A DNA stretch of 64,000 nt from Streptomyces sp. Ncost-T10-10d. Lineage in GTDB: Bacteria; Actinomycetota; Actinomycetes; Streptomycetales; Streptomycetaceae. The notes under the pieces were generated by a model. It made no database searches. It saw only the letters and a program-made list of their open reading frames with translations, and was not told the origin of the DNA. Shown here in pieces: positions 53,016 to 60,914 of this stretch. The stretch spans positions 1 through 64,000 of the forward strand of contig NZ_FMDF01000143.1 of the NCBI RefSeq assembly GCF_900091955.1, written 5' to 3'. The position numbers and the translations under genes were made by a program. Position 1 is the first letter of the stretch. Every line of letters starts with the position of its first letter.

Positions 53016-53525
53016 ATGACCGACGTGTCCGCGCGCCTCGCAGATGCCACCGACCAACCGATCCTGGAGCGCCTCTGGTTACTGTTCCAACACGACATGT
53101 CGGAGTTCAGCGGTGCTCTGCCCAACCCCGACGGGACCTTCCGGAGTGATCGGCTCCAAGCCGCCTTTACGCAGGCCGACCGGGCACCCTATCTCTTGAC
53201 CAGTGGCACATCTCCTGTTGGGCTCGCTTTCGTCCGCAGCCTGACTGCTCCGACGCGCGTGCTGAGCAGTTTCTTCGTGGTCCGTGGCGCACGCGGGACA
53301 GGGATCGGACTGCGTGCCGTTCAGAAGGTCGTGGCGAAGCACCCGGGACCATGGGAAGTCGCCTTCCAGGAGTCCAACGTCGCCGCAGTCGGATTCTGGC
53401 GTCGTGTTGCCACCGAGATCGCCGGAGACGCTTGGGCCGAGGAACGCCGGCCGGTACCTGGTCGCCCGGACTTGCCACCTGATACCTGGATCTCGTTCAA
53501 CGCCCCAGCCGAGTCCCAAGGCTGA
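53016..53525 (+). CDS. GNAT-family acetyltransferase
   Basis: 169 residues. The acetyl-CoA motif is RGARGTGIGLRAVQKVVAKH (R-x-x-G-x-G). It is preceded by the beta4 strand VLSSFFVVR and followed by EVAFQESNVAAVGFWRRVA, where the Asn and Trp are typical of motif B. ATG 53016 has GGAG at good spacing. Codon use is less extreme than in neighbours and the surrounding DNA is gene-poor, both hinting at recent acquisition. The substrate is unknown. Confidence 0.8.
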   Translation: MTDVSARLADATDQPILERLWLLFQHDMSEFSGALPNPDGTFRSDRLQAAFTQADRAPYLLTSGTSPVGLAFVRSLTAPTRVLSSFFVVRGARGTGIGLRAVQKVVAKHPGPWEVAFQESNVAAVGFWRRVATEIAGDAWAEERRPVPGRPDLPPDTWISFNAPAESQG

Positions 53526-53982
53526 TCCCAGAGCGCTTTGTTGCTGCCGAGCGGGACTCGGCGGCAACAGAGAATTCACGGGCGGCGGTGGCACGCGGGT
53601 TCGTCGGTCGAGCAGCGCCACCTCGGCCCTCGGAACCCGAGTTCCGGGCTTCGAGGGCCGGGGTTCGAGCTCCGGGACCGGCTGATTCACTCTTTCGTGG
53701 GTACGAGGAGGGGGCCGGTCCCGACGCTTGAGCTTCGGGATCCGGGCGTCGGAATCCGGGCTCCGGGATTCGAGCGCTCTTGGTTAACCGGTAGGTGAAA
53801 TAAGGGGGTTGGGAACTCCTCTCCGCCCTCCCCGACCCGTCACGGCCAGCAAGTATGACTAATCGTGACCGGCTTGCGGCGCGCTGTCACGGCTGCTTAC
53901 GGTGCCCCCAACAAAACGACCCCGACGCGGTGTTCAAGCACCGGGCCGGGGTCTCACCCCAAGATCGAACGGACCCGATCTC
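53526..53982. other. Gene-poor region with degenerate repeats
   Basis: About 455 bp. The middle is full of imperfect TCCGGGATTCGAGC-like units (listed separately). From 53,785 the GC falls, around GGTTAACC and GTGAAATAAGG. No supportable gene is seen; the last ~80 bases lead into the split HTH gene. Confidence 0.5.
53580..53790. repeat. Degenerate short repeats of a TCCGGG/TTCGAG type
   Basis: Variants such as TTCCGGGCTTCGAG, TTCGAGCTCCGGGA, TTCGGGATCCGGGCG and CTCCGGGATTCGAGCG recur across 200 bp in both phases. The pattern may be a decayed tandem array. Confidence 0.4.
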
Positions 53983-55005
53983 GTGGCTACCGAGAACCTT
54001 AGCCCTGCCCCGCGCACACCCGCACCGTCGCACCCGTACCCGAAGGCCAACCGCGGCTACGGCAAGCGGTCCGCGCCGGACCAACGCCCGGCGCGTGCCG
54101 ACGACTTCATGCTGCTGCCCGAGCGTGAGCGCCACATCGCCGGATACGTCGACCACCTGCCCGACGGTGCGGCCATGGACATCAAGTCGCTGGCCAGGAG
54201 CATCCCCCTGTACGGGCAGATGGCCGTCGGCAGTGCCCTCAGGGCACTGTGAGTGGCCGGTCATCTGCGGCACGCCCAGTGCCGGGTCGAGGAGCGCGGC
54301 CAGGTCCGCTGGGTCACCCGCACCTTCTGGTCCCGCACCGCTCGCGACAACGAATGGTGGGGCGCCTTCCTGGACGCCGAGAACAACCGGGCCGCCCAAG
54401 AAGCAGCCGCTCCCCGAGCCGGGGCAGAATCGCAGGCCCCGGCCCCTGTGACACCGGCCGAGCCCGCAGCGCAGCCCACCACGCCCGGCCCCGTACCCCC
54501 CGTGCCCGTCGTCCCGCAGCAGCGAACCCCCGAACCAGCCCCGGCGCACCCCTCGCCCGCGTACCTCGCCCTGGCCCAACTGGGCCGAATCGAACCACGC
54601 CTGGCCCTCTCCGCCGCCGACTGCACCGTCCTGGCACCCCTGGCCGCCCAGTGGTTCACCCGGGGCGTGGACACCGACTACCTCACCCGCGCCCTTACCT
54701 CCGGTATCCCCGCCCAGGTCGACTCCCCCATCGGCTTCGTACGCCGCCGCCTCAACGACAAGATCCCACCCCACCTGCCCACCACCCCGTCACCGGCCGC
54801 GCCGGGCACTCCCGGCCGCCGCCTGATGGTGGAATGCACCGAATGCGGCACACCCGGCCCATCCGAAGCACTCGCCGACGGCCTCTGCCGCCCCTGCCGC
54901 ACACCCGCCCCGGGCACGGCCCCGGCAGTTCCCGCCGACCCGTCCGTCGAACGTGACGTCCACGCGCTGGTCGGCACCCTCCGCGACCTGATGAGAACCC
55001 CCTGA
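53983..55005 (+). pseudogene. Helix-turn-helix / zinc-ribbon protein split by an in-frame TGA
   Basis: One reading frame runs from GTG 53983 to 55005 with a single TGA at 54250-54252. The upstream half (ADDFMLLPERERHIAGYVDHL, MDIKSLARSIPLYGQMAVGSALRAL) and the downstream half (VAGHLRHAQCRVEERGQVRW, VTRTFWSRTA) join smoothly as one winged HTH: the stop falls at the turn before the wing, where a Ser or similar is expected. After a Pro/Ala-rich linker comes a second helical region and, at the C-terminus, CTECGTPGPSEALADGLCRPC, a CxxC...CxxC zinc ribbon. GTG 54253 directly after the stop could restart translation. Function unknown; probably DNA binding. Confidence 0.72.
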
Positions 55006-55064
55006 ACGCGTCGAGTTGCGCAGGTACCGTTCAGACGGCCGCCTGGAGATGCGTACGCCCCGCC

Positions 55065-55409
55065 TCACACCGTCTCGAGCACGTCCTCCAGTTCCTGGAG
55101 CAGCCTGCGCTTGGGCCGGGCACCCACCATCGACTTCACCGGTTCGCCGGAGCGGAACACCATCAGGGTCGGCGTCGACAGCACCGCGTACCGGCTCGCG
55201 GTCCCCGGGCTGGTGTCGACGTCGAGCTGGACGATCTTGATGCGTTCGGCCTCTTCGGCGGCGATCGAGCTGAGCACCGGGGCCAGCTGTCGGCACGGGC
55301 CGCACCAGTCGGCGGTGAACTCGACCAGGACGGGGAGATCGGCCCCCAGCACCTCACCGTCGAAGGTGGTGTCGGTGACCTCGGCCACGCCCTCTGCCAC
55401 ATGAATCAT
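55065..55409 (-). CDS. trxA: Thioredoxin
   Basis: 114 residues with active site WCGPC (Cys36, Cys39), the buried Asp of the VLVEFTADW strand region and the cis-Pro in STPTLMVF. It reduces protein disulfides using thioredoxin reductase. It begins three bases after the stop of the merR gene, so both are expressed together. The C-terminal helix is Arg-rich (RPKRRLLQELEDVL). Several thioredoxins exist per Streptomyces genome, so the trxA symbol is generic. Confidence 0.93.
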   Translation of the reverse strand: MIHVAEGVAEVTDTTFDGEVLGADLPVLVEFTADWCGPCRQLAPVLSSIAAEEAERIKIVQLDVDTSPGTASRYAVLSTPTLMVFRSGEPVKSMVGARPKRRLLQELEDVLETV

Positions 55410-55412
55410 CTG

Positions 55413-55817
55413 TCATCCTCTCAGTTCACAACGTGGTTCCGGACCGCCGGGAAGCTCTGCCGCGGCCTCCAGTTCGGCCTTCGCGAGCTGTGCGCCCACC
55501 TGGGCGCGGACCGCCTGGAGCTGCTCGATGAGCGAGTCGAGCTCGCCGAGCTTGCGCCGGTAGACGGCGAGTGAGGCGGGGCAGGCGTCACCGGCCGGAT
55601 GGCCGGCGCGCAGGCACTCGACGAACGGCCGGGTCTCCTCCAGTTCGAACCCGAAGTCCTGGAGGGTCCTGATCTGCTGGATCAGACGCAGATCGTCCTC
55701 GTCGTACGCCCGGTACCCGTTGGCGGCCCGCCGCGCAGGCAGCAGTCCGCGTGACTCGTAGTACCGCAGAGTCCGCGTGGTCGTCCCGGCCCGCTCGGCC
55801 AGCTCCCCGATTCGCAT
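55413..55817 (-). CDS. MerR-family transcriptional regulator
   Basis: 134 residues. The N-terminal winged HTH is IGELAERAGTTTRTLRYYESRGLLPARRAANGYRAYDEDDL (2-42), followed by a coiled-coil dimer helix. Two Cys in ECLRAGHPAGDACPAS, and one near the C-terminus (PRCELRG), could sense thiol stress or bind metal, but the SoxR CxxCxxxxxC cluster is absent. It is co-transcribed with thioredoxin, which suggests a redox signal. The ATG coincides with the expected transcription start of a promoter with a 19-bp spacer, so the message is probably leaderless and autoregulated. Confidence 0.9.
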   Translation of the reverse strand: MRIGELAERAGTTTRTLRYYESRGLLPARRAANGYRAYDEDDLRLIQQIRTLQDFGFELEETRPFVECLRAGHPAGDACPASLAVYRRKLGELDSLIEQLQAVRAQVGAQLAKAELEAAAELPGGPEPRCELRG

Positions 55818-55824
55818 GTCTTCG

Positions 55825-55855
55825 ACCGTAGACCTTTACGCGGACGTCAAGGCAA
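55825..55855 (-). promoter_or_regulatory. MerR-type promoter with 19-bp spacer and internal operator
   Basis: On the minus strand: -35 TTGCCT (55850-55855), 19-bp spacer, -10 TACGGT (55825-55830), then seven bases to the merR ATG. Within the spacer CCTTGACG TCCG CGTAAAGG (55833-55852) is an inverted repeat matching at 7 of 8 positions. A 19-bp spacer with the dyad inside is the hallmark of MerR-activated promoters. Confidence 0.75.
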
Positions 55856-55861
55856 GCACGA

Positions 55862-55893
55862 AGGGCCGTCGCGGGAGCTCCCGCGACGGCCCT
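55862..55893 (-). terminator. Perfect 32-nt palindrome after dctA
   Basis: AGGGCCGTCGCGGGAG (55862-55877) is directly followed by its complement (55878-55893). It lies 25 bases past the dctA stop and just upstream of the merR promoter, insulating the two units. Confidence 0.85.
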
Positions 55894-55917
55894 GTCCGTG
55901 TGCTGCGTGTTCGGCGT

Positions 55918-57288
55918 CTAGACCTTGGCCACGGCGTGCTCCTGGTCGCCGTCCCGCGGCTCCGGAACGTTGTCCGCGCCGTCGCCGTGCTTCGCGTCCT
56001 GGGTGAGCGTCTTCTCGTCGAACGGGATGGCGCCGGCCAGTACCTGGTCGACCCGTTCCCTGTCGATCTCCTTGGTCCAGGTGCCGATGAGCAGCGTGGC
56101 GACGGCGTTGCCCGCAAAGTTGGTGAGGGCGCGGGCCTCGCTCATGAAGCGGTCGATGCCGATGATCAGGCCCACGCCGTCGACCAGGGCGGGCTTGTGC
56201 GACTGGAGCCCGCTCGCCAGTACGGCGATGCCGGAACCGGAGACACCGGCCGCCCCCTTGGAGGCGATCATCATGAAGAGGAGGAGCGAGATCTGCTCGC
56301 CCAGCGCCAGCGGCTGGCCCATCGAGTCGGCGATGAACAGCGACGCCATGGTCAGGTAGATCATCGTGCCGTCGAGGTTGAACGAGTACCCGGTGGGCAC
56401 GGTGATGCCGACGACCGGGCGGCTGACACCCAGGTGTTCCATCTTCGCGATGAGGCGCGGCAGCGCCGACTCGGAGGAGGACGTGGAGAGGATCAGCAGG
56501 AACTCGCGGCCCAGGTACTTGAGGAGCTGGAAGAGGTTCACCCCGGTCACCAGGCGCAGCAGTGTGCCGAGCACCACAACCACGAACAGGATGCAGGTGA
56601 TGTAGAAGCCCAGCATGATCGTGGCGAGCGCCTTGAGCGCGTCCACGCCGGTCTCACCGATGACGGCGGCCATCGCGCCGAACGCGCCCACCGGGGCCGC
56701 CCACATGATCATCGACAGGACGCGGAAGACCAGCTTCTGGATGTGCTCGACCCCGCGCAGCACCGGCTCACCGGCCGTGCCCATGGCCTGCAGCGCGAAG
56801 CCGGTGAGCAGCGCGACCAGCAGGGTCTGGAGCACCGAGCCACCGGTGAAGGCCGACACGAAGGTGGTCGGGATGATGCCGAGCAGGAAGTCGACCGGCC
56901 CTTCGGCGGCACCGTCCGCCGCCGTGTGGCCGACATCCTTCACCGACTGCGAGAGGTGCATGCCGTCGCCGGGGTGCAGCACATTGCCGACGATCAGGCC
57001 GATCGCCAGCGCGACCACCGACATGGCCAGGAAGTAGCCGAGCGCGAGACCGCCCACCTTGCCGACCTTGGCGGCCTTGCGCACCGATCCGACGCCCAGC
57101 ACGATCGTGCAGAAGATGATGGGCGAGATCATCATCTTGATGAGGTTGACGAAGCCGGTACCGATCGGCTTGAGCTCGACGGCGAAGTCCGGGGCCGCGA
57201 AGCCCACGAGGATGCCGAGGCCCACGGCCGCGATCACGGCGAGATACAGATAATGCGTACGGTCCCGCTTGGCGGCTACCACTCCCAC
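55918..57288 (-). CDS. dctA: C4-dicarboxylate transporter DctA (DAACS family)
   Basis: 456 residues. Eight membrane helices and two hairpin loops of the glutamate-transporter fold are seen. Motifs: SSSESALPR in the first re-entrant loop (Ser-rich), PTGYSFNLDGT with NLDGT for substrate/cation binding, KGAAGVSGSG, and the C-terminal DRFMSEARALTNFAGNAVAT, whose Asp/Arg/Asn residues bind dicarboxylate. It imports succinate, fumarate and malate with protons or Na+. GTG start with GAGGAG. Divergent from a CitA/CitB-type two-component pair that presumably regulates it. Confidence 0.93.
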   Translation of the reverse strand: MGVVAAKRDRTHYLYLAVIAAVGLGILVGFAAPDFAVELKPIGTGFVNLIKMMISPIIFCTIVLGVGSVRKAAKVGKVGGLALGYFLAMSVVALAIGLIVGNVLHPGDGMHLSQSVKDVGHTAADGAAEGPVDFLLGIIPTTFVSAFTGGSVLQTLLVALLTGFALQAMGTAGEPVLRGVEHIQKLVFRVLSMIMWAAPVGAFGAMAAVIGETGVDALKALATIMLGFYITCILFVVVVLGTLLRLVTGVNLFQLLKYLGREFLLILSTSSSESALPRLIAKMEHLGVSRPVVGITVPTGYSFNLDGTMIYLTMASLFIADSMGQPLALGEQISLLLFMMIASKGAAGVSGSGIAVLASGLQSHKPALVDGVGLIIGIDRFMSEARALTNFAGNAVATLLIGTWTKEIDRERVDQVLAGAIPFDEKTLTQDAKHGDGADNVPEPRDGDQEHAVAKV

Positions 57289-57356
57289 GGGGTTCTCCTC
57301 GGCTCGTCCTGGTCGCTCCCCCGTCCCTGGGGGGCTTGGTGACTATCCCGCCCGCC

Positions 57357-57372
57357 TGTGACGGTGGTCACC
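57357..57372. promoter_or_regulatory. CRP-like binding site in the dctA / kinase divergent promoter
   Basis: TGTGA (57357-57361), six bases, TCACC (57368-57372). The TGTGA-N6-TCACA consensus used by CRP in enteric bacteria and Streptomyces is matched at nine of ten positions. It lies roughly midway between the starts at 57288 and 57420. Confidence 0.55.
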
Positions 57373-57419
57373 GTTACGTACATTTCGTTCATATGTTTTC
57401 GGCCAGGCACACTGTGGTC

Positions 57420-59099
57420 ATGCGTCTCCCCCGCCCTCGCAGCCTGGCCGGCCAGCTCTTCGCCATGCAGGTCGTGCTGGTGGCGGCCGTGGTGGCGGGG
57501 TGTGCGTTCTTCGCCTACGTCTCCGGCAGCGCGCAGGCGAAGGAGACCGCGACCCGGCAGGTCAGGACGGCGGCGCTGGCGATCGCCGACTCGCCGTCCG
57601 TACAGGAGGCGATCCGCACCCCGGACCCGTCCGCCATGCTCCAGCCGTACGCGGAGAAGGTCCGCACGGACACCGGGATCGCCTTCGTCACGATCATGAG
57701 CCCGGACCGGATCCGCTGGACTCACCCCGACGCGGACCAGATCGGGGAGCCCTTCCGCGGCCACACCGCGCGGGCGCTGCGCGGCGAGACGTTCGCGGAG
57801 ACGTACACCGGCACGCTCGGATCCTCGATCCGAGTCGTCACCCCGATCCGGGACGGCGGCAGGATCACCGGTCTGGTCAGCGCGGGCATCACGGTCGAGC
57901 GGGTCTCCTCGCAGGTGCGGGCGCAGCTCGGGGCACTGGGGCTGGCGGCGGGCGGGGCGCTGGCTCTCGGCGGCATCGGCACGTATGTGATCAACGCCCG
58001 GCTCCGGCGGCACACGCACGGCATGAACGCCGCCGAGCTGAGCCGGATGCACGACTACCACCAGGCCACGCTGCACGCGGTGCGCGAGGGGCTGCTGATG
58101 CTCGACGGGCGGCGCAGGATCGCGCTGATCAACGACGCGGGCCGGGAGTTGCTCGGGCTGGGGCCGGGTGCGGTCGGGCGCAGGGTCGCCGACCTCGATC
58201 TGCCGGCGCCGCTGACCGGGGCGCTGCTCGCCTCCGAGGAACGGGTCGACGAGCTGCATCTGACGGCGGACCGGGTGATCGTGGTCAACACGCGCCCGGT
58301 GGTCGGCGGGGAGCAGCGCGGTACGGTCGTGACGCTGCGCGACCACACGGAACTCCAGGCGCTGTCAGGTGAGTTGGACTCGGAGCGGGGGTTCACCCAG
58401 GCGTTGCGTTCGCAGGCGCACGAGGCGGCGAACCGGCTGCACACGGTCGTCTCGCTGATCGAGCTCGGCCGGGCCGAGGAGGCGGTGGGTTTCGCGACAG
58501 CCGAGCTGGAGCTGGCCCAGGCCCTCACCGACCGGGTGGTGGGCGCCGTCGCCGAGCCGGTGCTGGCGGCCCTGCTGCTCGGCAAGGCGGCGCAGGCGAA
58601 CGAGCGGGGGGTGGAGCTGGTGCTCGCGGACGACAGCCTGATCGATGACGGCGCCCTGCCCGCGACCCTGCCGCCACGGGACCTGGTGACGATCCTCGGC
58701 AATCTGATCGACAACGCGGTGGACGCGGCGTCGGAGGCGGTGACCGGTACGCCCGGTCCGGAGGCCGGGCCCGGCAGGCAAGAAGCGGTGCCGGGCCGGT
58801 CCGCTCGCGCCCGGGTCACCGTGACCGCGCTCGCCGGGGAGGGCGAGCTGCTGCTGCGGGTCGCCGACACCGGGGCCGGGGTCGATCCGGACGACGCCTC
58901 CGAGGTGTTCGACCGGGGCTGGTCGACGCACGGCGCGGGCCGGGGTATCGGGCTGGCCCTCGTACAGCAGGCGGTGCATCGCAACGCCGGCACGGTGGCG
59001 CTGGACCGCGGCCCGGACGGCGGTGCGGAGTTCACGGTGCGGCTGCCGCTGGCCATCGGCAACCGCACGACGCACACCACGAAGGAGACCATCGCATGA
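57420..59099 (+). CDS. CitA/DcuS-type sensor histidine kinase
   Basis: 559 residues. TM1 lies at ~12-34, an extracytoplasmic PAS (PDC) domain at ~35-175 (the region around IRWTHPDADQIGEPF matches the ligand pocket of DcuS/CitA) and TM2 at ~180-200. A cytoplasmic PAS follows at ~210-300, then the SPOB_a-type dimer segment SQAHEAANRLHTV with His334, and a HATPase domain (ILGNLIDNAVDA, DTGAGVDP, GRGIGLALV). It senses di- or tricarboxylates outside the cell. An Ala/Gly/Pro-rich insert sits in the HATPase. ATG 57420 was chosen; there are starts to 57336. Overlaps the regulator gene by ATGA. Confidence 0.9.
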   Translation: MRLPRPRSLAGQLFAMQVVLVAAVVAGCAFFAYVSGSAQAKETATRQVRTAALAIADSPSVQEAIRTPDPSAMLQPYAEKVRTDTGIAFVTIMSPDRIRWTHPDADQIGEPFRGHTARALRGETFAETYTGTLGSSIRVVTPIRDGGRITGLVSAGITVERVSSQVRAQLGALGLAAGGALALGGIGTYVINARLRRHTHGMNAAELSRMHDYHQATLHAVREGLLMLDGRRRIALINDAGRELLGLGPGAVGRRVADLDLPAPLTGALLASEERVDELHLTADRVIVVNTRPVVGGEQRGTVVTLRDHTELQALSGELDSERGFTQALRSQAHEAANRLHTVVSLIELGRAEEAVGFATAELELAQALTDRVVGAVAEPVLAALLLGKAAQANERGVELVLADDSLIDDGALPATLPPRDLVTILGNLIDNAVDAASEAVTGTPGPEAGPGRQEAVPGRSARARVTVTALAGEGELLLRVADTGAGVDPDDASEVFDRGWSTHGAGRGIGLALVQQAVHRNAGTVALDRGPDGGAEFTVRLPLAIGNRTTHTTKETIA

Positions 59100-59770
59100 T
59101 CCAGGTGCTGGTCGTCGAGGACGATCCCGTCGCCGCGGACGCCCATCAGCTGTACGTGGGCCGCGTCCCCGGATTCACGGTGGCCGCGGTCGCGCACTCG
59201 CGTGCGGAGGCGGTGCGGGCGCTGGACCGCACGCCGGTCGATCTGCTGCTCCTGGATCTGTATCTGCCCGACGGGCACGGTCTGCAGCTGCTGCGCTCGC
59301 TGCGCGCGGCCGGGCACTCGGCGGATGTCATCGCGGTGACGTCGGCGCGTGATCTGACGGTGGTCCGGGAAGGGGTGTCGCTCGGTGTCGTCCAGTACGT
59401 GCTGAAGCCGTTCACCTTCGCCACCCTGCGCGACCGGCTCGTCCGCTACGCCGAGTTCCGCGCGGCAGCCGGTGAGGCAAGCGGTCAGGACGAGGTGGAC
59501 CGGGCGCTCGGTGCACTGCGCGCGCCACAGCCGACCCGGCTGCCGAAGGGACTGAGCGGCCCGACCCTGGAGGCCGTCACCCGCGTCCTGCGGGCCGCCC
59601 CGGACGGAGTGACGGCCGGCGCGACCGGGGTGGAGCTGGGCATCTCGCGGATCACCGCGCGCCGCTACCTGGAACATCTGGTGACGATGGGACGCGCGGT
59701 ACGCAGCCCGCAGTACGGTCAGATCGGGCGCCCGGAGCTGCACTACCGGTGGGTGACCCAGGGGCGCTGA
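59096..59770 (+). CDS. CitB/DcuR-type response regulator
   Basis: 224 residues. The receiver domain has acidic residues in VVEDDP, phospho-acceptor Asp54 (LLLLDLYLPD), TS in VTSARD and Lys in LKPF. A C-terminal HTH of the CitB type is at ~165-215 (GVTAGATGVELGISRITARRYLEHLV). It is the partner of the kinase encoded just upstream, with dctA as the likely target. In this family phosphorylation follows dicarboxylate or citrate binding by the kinase. Confidence 0.92.
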   Translation: MIQVLVVEDDPVAADAHQLYVGRVPGFTVAAVAHSRAEAVRALDRTPVDLLLLDLYLPDGHGLQLLRSLRAAGHSADVIAVTSARDLTVVREGVSLGVVQYVLKPFTFATLRDRLVRYAEFRAAAGEASGQDEVDRALGALRAPQPTRLPKGLSGPTLEAVTRVLRAAPDGVTAGATGVELGISRITARRYLEHLVTMGRAVRSPQYGQIGRPELHYRWVTQGR

Positions 59771-60126
59771 CCCCGTACGGCGCCCTCCTGGTTCCCATGC
59801 CGTGCCACGACGACCCCACAACAGCGACCGGGAGGCGCGCGACACCCTGGGTGAAGGCCGCGCGGAAGTTCTCCGGAGCACGCGGGGAACATGACGAAGC
59901 CCTTCCCCCGGCCGGGGGAAGGGCTTCGTGAGCGAGCGCTGGGCAGGCCTTGCACCTGCATTTCCCCGCAGGAAGCGGGGCGTCTTTCCTTGGACCACCA
60001 ACGCAGCGTCAGTCGCCGTGAGTTGCGGCAACTTCCAAGATCAATCATAGCGCATGCGGCCGTCGGCCGGCCCCCCGGCCATCACGGAGGCGGTTGAGCG
60101 GCAGACCCGTGCGATGCCCGTTCGGG
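59771..60126. other. Intergenic region with strong terminator
   Basis: About 355 bp. It contains the terminator at 59894-59929 and a smaller CCCCGC/GCGGGG hairpin at 59964-59980. The stretch 59,985-60,050 is lower in GC (CAACTTCCAAGATCAATCAT) and carries no supportable gene. Confidence 0.5.
59894..59929 (+). terminator. Perfect 36-nt palindrome after the response regulator gene
   Basis: ACGAAGCCCTTCCCCCGG (59894-59911) is directly followed by its complement (59912-59929). It is 120 bp past the stop of the two-component operon and very stable. Confidence 0.85.
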
Positions 60127-60579
60127 TCACATGACGGTGAAGTCGGCCGCCTCGGTGTCCAGCGTCGTGGTTCCGTCTTCGGCGCCGGCCAGGACGGCGA
60201 CGTGCCAGACGCCGCGTGGGGACGCCTTGGCTTCGGCGCGGGTGACGGTGACCGCGTAGGTGCAGCGCATGGTGTCCTCGTCGAGCGGCTTGCAGACGGC
60301 CGACTCCACAGCGGCCATGTCCTTGGCGGTCAGCCCCTGCTCGGCGAAGGACGAGTTCGCCGGCCAGGCCAGGACCTTCACGTCCTTGACGCCGGAGGAC
60401 GCCGTGACGTCAGTGGTGAAGGTCAACGAGCCATCACGGTCGCCGTCGGGGGCAGCGTAGCGGGCAGTGCTGTGCGTCAGAGAGGGAGGCTGCTCCCCTG
60501 CGTAGGCGAGGGCGAAGGCCCCGGCACCTCCGAGGAGGACGACACCGGCGGCCACGGACAGAACGATACGTCGGGGCAT
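60127..60579 (-). CDS. Small secreted protein, DUF5707-like
   Basis: 150 residues with an N-terminal signal or anchor (RIVLSVAAGVVLLGGAGAFALAYA) and one beta-rich domain: LTFTTDVTASSGVKDVKVLAWPANS, VESAVCKPL with MRCTYAVTVT (two Cys likely disulfide bonded) and GVWHVAVLAGAEDG. I recall this pattern from the Streptomyces DUF5707 family; no function is known. It is exported. The upstream region has no clear promoter. It is convergent with the two-component operon, separated by a terminator. Confidence 0.72.
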   Translation of the reverse strand: MPRRIVLSVAAGVVLLGGAGAFALAYAGEQPPSLTHSTARYAAPDGDRDGSLTFTTDVTASSGVKDVKVLAWPANSSFAEQGLTAKDMAAVESAVCKPLDEDTMRCTYAVTVTRAEAKASPRGVWHVAVLAGAEDGTTTLDTEAADFTVM

Positions 60580-60914
60580 GAGAGGTTCTCCATGATCGTC
60601 TCAGCTGGATCGAACCGGCGCTCTCGGCTGCGCCGCTGCACCGATACTCGCCGCGCAGGGCGCACCGGGCATGAGCACACACACTCACCCCAGCCTGAGT
60701 AGAGCGGCCGCCATCCGCACCCCCACCACATCGAACGATTCATGGCGCCGCTCGCCGGGAGTCGGCGAGCGGACGGCCGAGCTCCCGCCCCTCGTCCTGC
60801 CCGGTTCCGCAGCCGGGCCGGGGCGGGGAGGGGGTTGGTAGGACGTTCCTACGAGCCGTGATATCGGTGGAACACACCGTAGTCAGACCGCGTGTCGACT
60901 CCTACGGTGGGGCC
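60580..60914. other. Divergent intergenic region
   Basis: About 335 bp between the minus-strand DUF5707-like gene and the plus-strand HTH gene. No gene is seen. It contains an inverted repeat at 60838-60852 and a TACGGT box six bases before GTG 60915, which would fit a leaderless start. Confidence 0.5.
60838..60852. promoter_or_regulatory. Inverted repeat upstream of the HTH gene
   Basis: GTAGGA (60838-60843) and TCCTAC (60847-60852) are perfect arms with a CGT centre. Candidate operator for the adjacent HTH protein. Confidence 0.35.

Noticed and set aside
53655..53675. GGTTCGAGCTCC resembling a tRNA T-arm
   Set aside because: No acceptor, D-arm or anticodon stem can be folded around it. 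It is one of the local repeat variants.
54250..54252. Selenocysteine decoding of the in-frame TGA
   Set aside because: No catalytic context, no SECIS-like hairpin visible after the codon, and an HTH turn is an implausible place for selenocysteine.
59960..59985. CCCCGC-AGGAA-GCGGGG hairpin resembling a type I-E CRISPR repeat
   Set aside because: There is a single copy, no spacers or cas genes, and the flanks do not match known repeats. It is probably a minor terminator.
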